Shown here piece by piece: positions 15,292 through 23,045 of a DNA stretch of 33,219 nt. The notes below the pieces were generated by a model. That model had not been told where the DNA came from and searched no databases. It saw only the letters and a list, made by a program, of their open reading frames with translations. Location of the stretch: positions 1 through 33,219 of the forward strand of contig UQAX01000031.1 in the NCBI GenBank assembly GCA_900539145.1. The letters are read 5' to 3'. The first letter of the stretch is position 1; every line of letters starts with the position of its first letter. The position numbers and the translations under genes were made by a program. This DNA is from an uncultured Blautia sp. (GTDB lineage: Bacteria > Bacillota > Clostridia > Lachnospirales > Lachnospiraceae).

Positions 15292-16083
15292 CTATCTATT
15301 TTTCAATTTTACTACCACATGACGATATGGTTCGTTTCCTTCGCTGTATGTTTCCACATAGCGATTTCCCTGTAATGCAGAGTGAATAATTCTTCTTTCA
15401 TAAGGGTTCATTGGCTCAAGAGAAACTGTTTTTCTTGTTTTTCTTACTTTATAAGCAATACTTCTTGCCAGATTTTCCAGAGTTTCTTTTCTTCTGTTAC
15501 GGTAATCCTCTGTATCGAGTTTTACACGTACATAACCCTGTGTTCCCTTATTTACTACCAGACTGGTAAGGTACTGTAAGGAGTCCAAAGTCTGTCCTCT
15601 CTTACCAATGAGAATACCCATATCATGTCCGATAAATTCAATATCAAGATTTCCTTCGGCAGCTTTATATTCCATCTTAATTTCCACTTCCATATTCATG
15701 GCTTTGAAAACTCCGCTTAAAAACTTCTCTGCCTCAGCCTTCATATTTGCAATTTCTTCTTCGCTTCTTACAATAACTTTCTTTTCTTCACGTGGCGCTT
15801 CTTTTTCAATCTCTTTTACAATTTCAGGTGCAGCCTCTTTTACTGGCTTTACCTCTTCCTTAACTTTTTCAACCGGTTTCTTCTTCTGTTCCTTTGGTAA
15901 GGATTTTTCAACTTCTTTTTTTGCCGCTTTAATAATTGCAGGCTTTGCACCGAAACCTAAAAATCCTGTTTTTCCTTCAGAAACAATCTGAATTTCAAGG
16001 TTTTCACTGGATACTTCAAATTCAAGACTCGCCTTTGTAATGGCTTCATCTACTGTCTTGGCAGAAAACTCTCTGAATTCCAT
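15292..16083 (-). CDS. jag: RNA-binding protein Jag (KhpB/EloR)
   Basis: A cytoplasmic RNA-binding regulator that works with KhpA in other Firmicutes and affects cell elongation. In 263 residues: the Jag-N domain (1-55, with KTGFLGFGAKPA); a Lys/Glu/Pro-rich flexible linker (about 60-115); a KH domain with the GKRG loop (in GILIGKRGQTLDSLQYL); and an R3H domain near the C-terminus (RRIIHSALQGN, matching R-xxx-H). All three domains look intact. ATG at 16083 lies 19 nt after yidC, the usual pairing. Confidence 0.95.
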   Translation of the reverse strand: MEFREFSAKTVDEAITKASLEFEVSSENLEIQIVSEGKTGFLGFGAKPAIIKAAKKEVEKSLPKEQKKKPVEKVKEEVKPVKEAAPEIVKEIEKEAPREEKKVIVRSEEEIANMKAEAEKFLSGVFKAMNMEVEIKMEYKAAEGNLDIEFIGHDMGILIGKRGQTLDSLQYLTSLVVNKGTQGYVRVKLDTEDYRNRRKETLENLARSIAYKVRKTRKTVSLEPMNPYERRIIHSALQGNRYVETYSEGNEPYRHVVVKLKNR

Positions 16084-16102
16084 CTTTTTTCCCCCTTACC
16101 TT

Positions 16103-17377
16103 CTATTTCTTTTTTCCTTTGTTATTTGCATCAAACTGCGCTACCATATTTGCCTTTGACGCCAGACTGCCCGGCTTTGTCTTTGGCACTTCTGCTGTAT
16201 AAGAAGCTGTATTCTTTACAGATTTACTCTTATCCGCAATGGTTGCTCTCTTTGGTTCTTCAATGTTACGCACGTTCATCTTTGCCTGCTGGCTGATGTT
16301 CTGAGAAGTAACACCTAATTTCGCCTTTTTCTTATCCATTTTGGCTTTATTCTTTTTAATAAAGTCATCTATATCCATATTGTTCAGATGTCTGTTAATA
16401 ATAATCTGCTGTACGCTTCGGATAACCGCACCGATAATCCAGTAAATACCAATACCTACCGGGAATGTAAAACAGATAAACGCTGTCATCAGCGGCATGA
16501 ACATATTCATGGTTTTCATTGTTGCTTCCATCTGAGACGGTGTACCGTTACTTGTATTGGATGCTGTCTGAACAAGCTTCATGTTCAGCACCTGTGTACC
16601 CCATGCCAGTACAGGAATTAAAACTGCTGCAAGAATTAACAAATAATGCTGTGTAGACCAACCGGACTGAATTAAAGACCATGGATTATCTGCAATGTTA
16701 AGTCCAAGGAAATTCTGCATTGGATGCAGCTTGTCTGCTGTCTGATTTAACACATCGGCAAATCCCTGAAATTTATCAACATCTGCCAGCTTGTCCCACT
16801 GTGCAGGAGAAAGACTGTATAAAAAGTCAACCACATGGTCGCTGCTTAATTTTCCTGACATTGGAATGTAGCTGTTTTTAATTGCATTATCCTGAACAAA
16901 TTTGAAAATAATATCGGAATAACCGCTTACATCTGTAATATGAGAAACTGCTGATGCAAATACATCCTTAATTCCTCCGATATATCCCGGAATTTTAATA
17001 ATAACCTGATATAATGCAAAGAAAATCGGCATCTGAATTAACATCTGCAAACAGCTTCCTGTTGGAGAAACGCCGTATTTTTCATATACGCCCATGGTTT
17101 CTTCCTGCATTTTTAACTGTGAATTCTGATCCTTTTTCCCTCTGTATTTCTTCTGAATATTCTGTAATTCAGGAGCCATAACCGCATTCATTTTCGCAAA
17201 TTTCTGCTGTTTAATCTGCAATGGAGTCATAAACGCATAAATGACAAGAGTAAAGATAATAATACATAAACCTAAGTTATGCACTCCAATGCTGTAAATG
17301 CCGTTCATCAGCCAGCCAAGCACTTCTGCTACCCAGTTAACAATCGGCATGGTACTCTTCGTTAGTAACACACCCAA
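16103..17377 (-). CDS. yidC: membrane protein insertase YidC/Oxa1
   Basis: Inserts and folds membrane proteins with or without SecYEG. 424 residues. There is no signal peptide or lipobox. The N-terminal helix (about 12-31) leads into the core helix at 36-53, which ends in PLQIKQQKF. The conserved core continues with GCLQMLIQMPIFFALYQVI-type sequence (SCLQ...), a 100-residue soluble insertion between later helices (about 140-235), and the last helices around MKTMNMFMPLMTAFICFTFP. The tail is basic and Lys-rich. The groove arginine that usually sits five residues before PL is Tyr (Y47) here. The start is TTG at 17377, nine bases after GGAGG. An ATG at codon 10 has no ribosome site. Confidence 0.94.
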   Translation of the reverse strand: MGVLLTKSTMPIVNWVAEVLGWLMNGIYSIGVHNLGLCIIIFTLVIYAFMTPLQIKQQKFAKMNAVMAPELQNIQKKYRGKKDQNSQLKMQEETMGVYEKYGVSPTGSCLQMLIQMPIFFALYQVIIKIPGYIGGIKDVFASAVSHITDVSGYSDIIFKFVQDNAIKNSYIPMSGKLSSDHVVDFLYSLSPAQWDKLADVDKFQGFADVLNQTADKLHPMQNFLGLNIADNPWSLIQSGWSTQHYLLILAAVLIPVLAWGTQVLNMKLVQTASNTSNGTPSQMEATMKTMNMFMPLMTAFICFTFPVGIGIYWIIGAVIRSVQQIIINRHLNNMDIDDFIKKNKAKMDKKKAKLGVTSQNISQQAKMNVRNIEEPKRATIADKSKSVKNTASYTAEVPKTKPGSLASKANMVAQFDANNKGKKK

Positions 17378-17416
17378 AACAATAATCCTCCTTCTTGACC
17401 TTTATCTCCTAATACG

Positions 17417-17626
17417 TCACGGCACAGGATCATAGCCCCCCTTGGAAAAAGGGTTGCATCTTAATATTCTCCATGCAGCCAAAAGGCTTCCTTTTACCGC
17501 ACCGTATTTTTCAATCGCTTCTAATCCGTACTGAGAACATGTGGGTATATACGGACAACATGTTCTTTTCAAAGGAGATAAATACTTCTGATAACCTTTA
17601 ATCAATATTATTAGTATTTTTTTCAT
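17417..17626 (-). CDS. yidD: membrane protein insertion efficiency factor YidD
   Basis: A 69-residue protein of the YidD family, an amphipathic membrane-associated factor that aids YidC-dependent insertion. The family pattern is intact: KGYQKYLSPL, then CCPYIPTCSQYGLEAIEKYG with three cysteines, then AWRILRCNPFSKGGYDPVP. The start at 17626 lies inside the end of rnpA (29-nt overlap in another frame), the standard arrangement, implying translational coupling. yidC follows 39 nt downstream. Confidence 0.95.
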   Translation of the reverse strand: MKKILIILIKGYQKYLSPLKRTCCPYIPTCSQYGLEAIEKYGAVKGSLLAAWRILRCNPFSKGGYDPVP

Positions 17627-17969
17627 TCTCTTTACTTCTCACAACCTTGTGCAGCCTTCCTAAATGAAGAAGGGCGCTCTCTAAAGAATGGTAATTCTGA
17701 TTTTTTCCATTCACTCTTACCACTACAACAATATCATATCCACAACAAAACTTTTCTTCGTTCAAACGGTAGCTTTCTCTTATTAAACGTGTCAAATGAT
17801 GCCTTACTACACTGTTGCCGACTTTTTTACTTACGGATATACCAATTCTGTTACGACTCAACTGGTTTTCCTTTAAATACATAACCAGATAACGATTTGC
17901 ATACGATGTTCCCGTTTTGTAAACCAGTTGAAAATCGTTGTTTTTCTTTAATGATTCTGAATACTTCAT
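17598..17969 (-). CDS. rnpA: ribonuclease P protein component
   Basis: The basic protein subunit of RNase P, which helps the RNA subunit cut 5' leaders from tRNA precursors. 123 residues. Family features are the N-terminal SLKKNNDFQLVYKTG, the central GISVSKKVGNSVVRHHLTRLIRE, and YDIVVVVR. The RNR box reads RHH here (R-H-H-L-T-R-L-I-R-E), a substitution at two positions of the RNR triplet, while the flanking Arg residues are kept. It begins 48 nt after rpmH, as in nearly all bacteria. ATG at 17969. Confidence 0.95.
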   Translation of the reverse strand: MKYSESLKKNNDFQLVYKTGTSYANRYLVMYLKENQLSRNRIGISVSKKVGNSVVRHHLTRLIRESYRLNEEKFCCGYDIVVVVRVNGKNQNYHSLESALLHLGRLHKVVRSKENEKNTNNID

Positions 17970-17989
17970 ACTCTATCCTTTACCGCAAA

Positions 17990-18019
17990 GAGAAGAAAAG
18001 ACCACATGTCTGCGGTCTT
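17990..18019 (-). terminator. weak hairpin between rpmH and rnpA
   Basis: AAGACC and GGTCTT (17998-18003 with 18014-18019) form a 6-bp stem with a 10-nt loop. The stem overlaps the rpmH stop codon and is followed on the minus strand by TTCTTCTC. The weak T-run suggests partial termination or an RNA-processing site, which would let L34 outproduce RnpA. Confidence 0.35.
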
Positions 18020-18152
18020 AAGCTGATAATTTTTTTCTTCCTTTTGCTCTTCTAGCAGCTAAAACTTTTCTTCCGCCAGCACTGCTCATTCTAGCTCTAA
18101 ATCCATGAACTTTGGAACGCTGTCTTTTTTTAGGCTGAAATGTCATTTTCAT
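18018..18152 (-). CDS. rpmH: 50S ribosomal protein L34
   Basis: A 44-residue, highly basic ribosomal protein. It begins MKMTFQPKKRQRSKVHGF, continues with RARMSSAGGRKVLAARRAKG and ends RKKLSA, matching L34 along its full length. ATG at 18152 follows GGGAGG. It is the first gene of the minus-strand unit reading away from oriC and has a near-consensus promoter about 95 bases upstream. Confidence 0.97.
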   Translation of the reverse strand: MKMTFQPKKRQRSKVHGFRARMSSAGGRKVLAARRAKGRKKLSA

Positions 18153-18247
18153 ATTCAAGGCACCTCCCTTATATTAATGGACATCTTTCCGATACAATTT
18201 AATTTAGATGTCACTTCTAGTTATGCGTGATAGAAAACATCATTTCA

Positions 18248-18276
18248 ATTATATTCAGAAAACCTTGTTTCGTCAA
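18248..18276 (-). promoter_or_regulatory. rpmH promoter
   Basis: On the minus strand TTGACG (18276-18271), a 17-nt spacer and TATAAT (18253-18248) make a near-perfect sigma-A promoter. The implied leader is about 90 nt. It drives rpmH and probably rnpA, yidD, yidC and jag. Confidence 0.85.
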
Positions 18277-18299
18277 GCACTTATTTGCGTTTTTAACGG

Positions 18300-18830
18300 T
18301 TTTTTCAGCAGTTTTGACCATCCACACTACTTCTACAATCTATCCACACAAAAATATCTCTATTTCCCGTTAACTAAACTTATCTATTTTTCTATACACA
18401 CAGTTATTCACATTTTTTTCCTCCTTATACCTTTATCCACAAAATGTGGATAACATGTGGATAACTCCTACCAAATATTCACATTGTTTCCCCTTATATT
18501 TTTAAAAATCCTTATTTTTCAGGGTTTTTCGACATGTGGATTATGTATTTTACGTTATACACATTTTTCACATTCCTATTTTTCCACATGGTTTTCCATA
18601 AATCCTGTCCTCATTTTCCACATACTTCTATCCACATGCACACATATCCATTTTTTCCTGTTTTTTTCTCTTTTTTTACACTGTACTTTCTATATATAAT
18701 GTAAACAGAAAAGTTTTCCACATACCAACATTACCTTAAACACCGGATTTTTAATTTTTCATTGATAAAACTTCTTTTTTATTATATTATATAGATAATA
18801 ATACTTTTTTTTGCCTATGGTTGAATGAGG
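18300..18830. other. oriC: oriC, upstream DnaA-box cluster
   Basis: The gap between divergent rpmH and dnaA. Consensus DnaA boxes (TTATNCACA) are at 18404-18412, 18433-18441 and 18555-18563 on the plus strand and 18445-18453 and 18456-18464 on the minus strand. The three at 18433-18464 form a tight inverted and direct array. One-mismatch copies are at 18341-18349, 18535-18543 and 18628-18636. An AT-only run follows at 18780-18810. A lone TATAAT at 18695-18700 may be a second dnaA -10. No gene is seen in the 745 nt. Confidence 0.9.
18762..18790 (+). promoter_or_regulatory. dnaA promoter
   Basis: TTGATA (18762-18767), a 17-nt spacer and TATTAT (18785-18790) lie about 100 bases before the dnaA start, downstream of the DnaA-box cluster. 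This is consistent with autoregulation by DnaA. Confidence 0.6.
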
Positions 18831-18897
18831 TAATCAGTCAATCATATATTTTTGTGTTTTAAAACCGGCATAGAATACTGATTTAGGAGAAATGAAA

Positions 18898-20262
18898 ATG
18901 CACATAATACAGGAAAAATGGTCAGATATCTTAAATATGATTAAAATTGAACATGATGTGTCTGATGTTTCCTTCAATGCGTGGCTTGAACCTTTAGAGG
19001 TTTACAAAGTAGAGGGAAATGTTGTGACAATTATTGTTACAAACGGGAGCATGGCATTAGATTACATTAATAAGAAATATCTTCTCCCTTTAAAAGTCTC
19101 TATTGCAGAGACCATTGGACAGGATTTTGAGATTTCTCTGGTTCTTCCCGAGGATATTAAGGAAGAATTTAAAGAACCTCCGGCGGCAGCGCCCGTAAGC
19201 TTAAATGAAAATATTGAAAAAGCCAACTTAAATCCACGCTATACTTTCGACACTTTTGTCGTGGGAAATAACAACAAAATGGCGCATGCCGCATCTCTGG
19301 CAGTTGCGGAGTCTCCGGGAGAAGCCTACAATCCGCTGTTTATCTACGGTGGTGTAGGTCTTGGAAAAACCCACTTAATGCACTCTATCGCACATTTTGT
19401 ATTACAGAAAAATCCAAGTGCAAAAGTTTTATATGTAACAAGTGAATATTTTACAAACGAATTGATTGACTCTATTCGTAACGGTAATAATACCACTATG
19501 TCCAAGTTCCGTGAAAAATATCGCAACATTGACGTTCTTTTAATTGATGATATTCAGTTTATTATAGGAAAAGAGTCTACACAGGAAGAATTTTTCCATA
19601 CCTTTAATGCCCTCCACGGAGCGAAAAAACAGATTGTTATTTCATCTGATAAACCGCCAAAGGATATGGAAATTCTGGAAGACCGCCTTCGTTCTCGTTT
19701 TGAATGGGGCTTAATTGTTGATATTTCTTCTCCTGATTATGAAACCAGAATGGCAATTCTTCGTAAAAAGGAAGAACTGGACGGTTACAAAATTGATGAC
19801 GAGGTCATTGAATACATTGCCAAAAACGTAAAATCAAATATTCGTGAGCTGGAAGGTTCTCTCAATAAAATTATGGCTTACGCCAACCTTGAGAAAAGTG
19901 AAATTAATCTGGCTTTAGCCGAAAAAGTATTAAAAGATATTATTTCTCCTAATCAGAAGCGCATTATCACACCGGAGCTTATTATTGAAGTCGTTGCAGA
20001 ACACTTTGATTTGCAGCCTTCAGACTTAACCGGTAATAAAAGAAATGCAAAAATTGTATTTCCAAGACAGATTGTCATGTATTTATGCCGCAGTATGACA
20101 GAAGTAACCTTAAAAAACATCGGCAAAGTCTTAGGAGGCAGGGACCACACCACCATTATGAACGGAATTGATAAAATCGAAGCTGAATTAAACGGTCCAA
20201 ACGCTGCTCCTACACAGGAAATTATTGATATTTTAAAGAAGAAAATAAATCCGTCAAAATAG
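18898..20262 (+). CDS. dnaA: chromosomal replication initiator protein DnaA
   Basis: Binds DnaA boxes and opens oriC. 454 residues from my start. Domain I is MHIIQEKWSDIL... through about residue 85, followed by a short linker (domain II), then the AAA+ domain III starting at NPRYTFDTFVVGNNN. Walker A GGVGLGKT is at 151-158 and Walker B is VLLIDDIQF. Domain IV contains the DNA-reading signature GGRDHTTIMNG. I choose the second ATG at 18898 because AGGAG (18885-18889) is 8 nt from it but only 2 nt from the ATG at 18892. The start MHIIQEKW also matches relatives. It is the first plus-strand gene and is flanked on both sides by DnaA boxes. Confidence 0.97.
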   Translation: MHIIQEKWSDILNMIKIEHDVSDVSFNAWLEPLEVYKVEGNVVTIIVTNGSMALDYINKKYLLPLKVSIAETIGQDFEISLVLPEDIKEEFKEPPAAAPVSLNENIEKANLNPRYTFDTFVVGNNNKMAHAASLAVAESPGEAYNPLFIYGGVGLGKTHLMHSIAHFVLQKNPSAKVLYVTSEYFTNELIDSIRNGNNTTMSKFREKYRNIDVLLIDDIQFIIGKESTQEEFFHTFNALHGAKKQIVISSDKPPKDMEILEDRLRSRFEWGLIVDISSPDYETRMAILRKKEELDGYKIDDEVIEYIAKNVKSNIRELEGSLNKIMAYANLEKSEINLALAEKVLKDIISPNQKRIITPELIIEVVAEHFDLQPSDLTGNKRNAKIVFPRQIVMYLCRSMTEVTLKNIGKVLGGRDHTTIMNGIDKIEAELNGPNAAPTQEIIDILKKKINPSK

Positions 20263-20270
20263 AATAATTT

Positions 20271-20541
20271 TTATCCACACCAACAGGTGTATATGATGTG
20301 AATTACGTGTGGAAAACCTTTTTTGATATTTTTGCGGTTTTTAACCCACATTTTTATCAACAGGTCTTACACTTGAATTTCAACCTTAACCCACAAAGTT
20401 ATCCATACACTTAAAGCCCATATTTTCTAGGGTTAAATGAGTTATTCACATATTCACAGCCCCTACGGCGGTTACTACGAATTTTTTATTCTTTTATATT
20501 TTTATTTAACCACCTCACACAGAAAGGAAGTTATTCACACT
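20271..20541. other. oriC: oriC, downstream half: DnaA boxes and unwinding candidate
   Basis: The dnaA-dnaN gap. DnaA boxes are at 20271-20279 (TTATCCACA), 20442-20450 (TTATTCACA), an overlapping weaker ATATTCACA at 20450-20458, and 20531-20539 (TTATTCACA). Weaker copies are at 20354-20362 and 20399-20407. Right after the tandem pair comes a GC-rich block (20459-20471), then TTACTACGA, whose complement read 3' to 5' gives AAT-GAT DnaA-trio-like steps, then about 30 nt of almost pure A/T (20480-20509). This order matches the basal unwinding system described for Bacillus subtilis. A 6-bp stem (CCACAC 20275-20280 with GTGTGG 20307-20312) ahead of CCTTTTTTG may terminate dnaA. Confidence 0.7.
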
Positions 20542-21654
20542 ATGAAATTAGTTTGTCCAAAATCTGAACTTCAAAAAAGTGTCAGTATTGTCATGAAAGC
20601 CGTTCCAGGCAAAACAACAATGCCTATTTTAGAATGTATTTTAATCGATGCTTCAACAAATGATATTAAATTTACATCCAATGATATGGAATTAGGTATC
20701 GAAACCCGTGTTCAGGGACTGGTTCTTGAAAAAGGTATCATTGCTTTGGATGCAAAAATCTTTTCAGAAATTGTCCGTAAGCTTCCGGATAATGATGTTA
20801 CCATTGAAACAGATGAAAAATTAAATGCTACTATTACTTGTGAAAAAGCAAAATTTAATATTCCCGGTAAATCAGGTGAAGATTTTTCCTATTTGCCTTT
20901 AATAGAAAAAAATGATTGCATACGGGTTTCACAGTTTACTTTAAAAGAAATTATTCGTCAGACGATTTTCTCTATTGCTGTAAATGAGAATAATAAATTG
21001 ATGACAGGAGAACTTTTCCAGATAGAAAACAACATGTTAAGAGTGATTTCTCTTGACGGACACCGTATTTCTATCAGAAAAATCGGATTAAAAGAAAACT
21101 GCGAAGACCGTAAAGTTGTTGTTCCGGGAAAAACATTAAATGAAATCAGCAAAATTTTATCCGGTGAGCTGGAAGATATGGTTGAAATTTATCTTTCCGC
21201 AAATCATATTTTATTTGAATTTGATGATACAAAAGTCGTTTCCCGCTTAATCGAAGGGGAATACTTTAAGATTGACCAGATGCTTTCCAGTGATTATGAA
21301 ACAAAAGTCAAAATTAACAAAAAAGAATTTTTAGATTGTATTGACAGAGCAACACTTCTTGTAAAAGAAGGAGATAAAAAACCGATTATTATCAATATTC
21401 AGAACGGACAGATGGAGCTTCGCATTGACTCCCAGATTGGTTCTATGAAAGAGGATATTGATATTGAAAAAGAGGGAAAAGACATTATGATTGGCTTTAA
21501 TCCGAAATTTTTAATTGATGCCCTCAAGGTAATTGATGATGAAGAAGTCAGCATTTATCTCATGAATGCCAAAGCTCCATGCTTTATCCGTGATGATAAT
21601 CAGCAGTATATTTATCTGATTTTGCCTGTAAACTTTAATGCTGTCAGCAGATAA
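20542..21654 (+). CDS. dnaN: DNA polymerase III subunit beta (sliding clamp)
   Basis: The ring-shaped clamp that tethers the polymerase to DNA. 370 residues from MKLVCPKSELQKSVSIV, the family start. The open frame extends 35 codons further upstream through the DnaA-box region but has no homologous residues there. Clamp features are PGKTTMPILECILI, the three similar domains of about 120 residues, and the C-terminal FIRDDNQQYIYLILPVN that forms part of the partner-binding pocket. The nearest ribosome site (AAAGGAAG, 20523-20530) is 11 nt from the ATG, and a DnaA box fills that spacer. The downstream S4 gene starts 11 nt after the stop. Confidence 0.97.
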   Translation: MKLVCPKSELQKSVSIVMKAVPGKTTMPILECILIDASTNDIKFTSNDMELGIETRVQGLVLEKGIIALDAKIFSEIVRKLPDNDVTIETDEKLNATITCEKAKFNIPGKSGEDFSYLPLIEKNDCIRVSQFTLKEIIRQTIFSIAVNENNKLMTGELFQIENNMLRVISLDGHRISIRKIGLKENCEDRKVVVPGKTLNEISKILSGELEDMVEIYLSANHILFEFDDTKVVSRLIEGEYFKIDQMLSSDYETKVKINKKEFLDCIDRATLLVKEGDKKPIIINIQNGQMELRIDSQIGSMKEDIDIEKEGKDIMIGFNPKFLIDALKVIDDEEVSIYLMNAKAPCFIRDDNQQYIYLILPVNFNAVSR

Positions 21655-21665
21655 AAGGAGAAAAA

Positions 21666-21875
21666 ATGGAAGTTATTAAACTTAGAGATGAATTTATAAA
21701 GTTAGGTCAGGCTTTGAAAGCCGCAAATTTGGTGGAAGACGGTGTTGAAGCCAAATATGTTATTCAGGATGGCGAGGTTTTGGTAAACGGAGAGGTTGAT
21801 ACCAGACGTGGCCGCAAATTATATGATGGTGATGTGATTTCTTTTCACGGAGAAGAAATTAAAATTGTAAAATAG
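21666..21875 (+). CDS. yaaA: S4-domain RNA-binding protein YaaA
   Basis: A 69-residue single S4 domain (LGQALKAANLVEDGVEAKYVI, then VLVNGEVDTRRGRKLYDGDVISF), the standard small gene between dnaN and recF in Firmicutes. It probably binds structured RNA, possibly the ribosome, but its exact role is not settled. ATG follows AAAAGGAG. recF starts 8 nt after the stop. Confidence 0.93.
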   Translation: MEVIKLRDEFIKLGQALKAANLVEDGVEAKYVIQDGEVLVNGEVDTRRGRKLYDGDVISFHGEEIKIVK

Positions 21876-21883
21876 GTGTATAC

Positions 21884-22969
21884 ATGTATATCGAATCAAT
21901 AGAACTTAAAAATTACAGAAATTACAACTCATTGGCGCTGGAATTTGATAAGGGAACCAATATCTTTTATGGGGATAATGCCCAAGGAAAGACAAATATA
22001 CTGGAAGCTGCATATTTATGCAGTACCACGAAATCCCACAGAGGGAGTAAGGATAGAGAAATGATAAAGTTTGATGCGGATGAGGCGCATATCCGTATGT
22101 TTGTCAATAAAGACGGTATATCCCGCAAAATTGATATGCACTTAAAGAAAAGCAAGCCAAAGGGAATTGCCATTGACGGCATCCCTATCCGTAAAGCCAG
22201 TGAATTGTTTGGTCTTTTAAATATAGTGTTTTTCTCTCCGGAGGACTTGAATATTATCAAAAACGGTCCGGGAGAAAGAAGGCGGTTTATGGATTTAGAG
22301 CTATGTCAGCTTGATAAGCTTTATTTATCCAATCTTTCCAGTTATAATCATGTTCTGAACCAGAGGAATAAGCTGTTAAAGGATATTGCTTTTCAGGAGT
22401 CTTTAAAAGATACGCTGGAAATCTGGGATGAGCAGTTTGTACAATATGGCAAGGAGATTATTGAAACCCGCCGCAGGTTTATTGATGAGATAAATGGCAT
22501 TATGGAGGAGATACATAGCAGTATCACCGGAAACCGTGAAAAAATAGAGCTGGTTTATGAGCCTAGCGTAACCGATGAGAATTTTTATCAGGAGCTTTCC
22601 AAAAACAGGGAAAAGGACTGTCGCTTTAAACAGACTTCCGTAGGACCGCACAGAGATGATTTCAGTGTGAAGGTCAACGGAATTGATATTCGCAGATACG
22701 GTTCTCAGGGGCAGCAGCGAACTGCTGCACTGTCTTTAAAGCTTTCGGAAATCTATATGGTGAAGAAGGTGATAAAGGATATGCCGGTTCTGCTTTTAGA
22801 TGATGTTTTGTCAGAGCTTGACTCGAACAGGCAGAATTATCTCTTAAACAGCATCAGCCATGTGCAGACTATGATTACCTGTACAGGCTTGGATGATTTT
22901 ATAGATAAAAGGTTTCATATCAACAAAATTTTTAAAGTAATAGATGGAGATGTATTTTGTCCTTCCTGA
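21884..22969 (+). CDS. recF: DNA replication and repair protein RecF
   Basis: An SMC-like ATPase that helps load RecA at single-strand gaps. 361 residues. It starts MYIESIELKNYRNY, with Walker A GDNAQGKTN (about 29-37), the ABC-type signature GSQGQQRTAALSLKL, and Walker B VLLLDDVLSELD. All motifs are intact. The start follows a modest AGGTG overlapping the yaaA stop, so coupling is likely. A 76-nt gap separates it from gyrB. Confidence 0.96.
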   Translation: MYIESIELKNYRNYNSLALEFDKGTNIFYGDNAQGKTNILEAAYLCSTTKSHRGSKDREMIKFDADEAHIRMFVNKDGISRKIDMHLKKSKPKGIAIDGIPIRKASELFGLLNIVFFSPEDLNIIKNGPGERRRFMDLELCQLDKLYLSNLSSYNHVLNQRNKLLKDIAFQESLKDTLEIWDEQFVQYGKEIIETRRRFIDEINGIMEEIHSSITGNREKIELVYEPSVTDENFYQELSKNREKDCRFKQTSVGPHRDDFSVKVNGIDIRRYGSQGQQRTAALSLKLSEIYMVKKVIKDMPVLLLDDVLSELDSNRQNYLLNSISHVQTMITCTGLDDFIDKRFHINKIFKVIDGDVFCPS

Positions 22970-23045
22970 GTGAAAGGTTTACATAATACATATAACACAG
23001 AAAACTGAGCAACTACCGGAATTACCGGAAAACAGGAGGAATTGC

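Noticed and set aside
18208..18699. Short plus-strand open frames in the oriC gap
   Set aside because: They run through DnaA boxes and the rpmH promoter, are rich in Phe/His/Ser from the pyrimidine-rich strand, and have no ribosome sites.
18780..18810. The AT-only run before dnaA as the main unwinding element
   Set aside because: It overlaps the dnaA promoter and has no adjacent DnaA box or GC block. The site at 20459-20512 fits better, though this run is not excluded.
20437..20541. A 35-codon upstream extension of dnaN
   Set aside because: It is translated from DnaA boxes and the unwinding region, lacks homology to clamp N-termini, and the ATG at 20542 gives the normal start.
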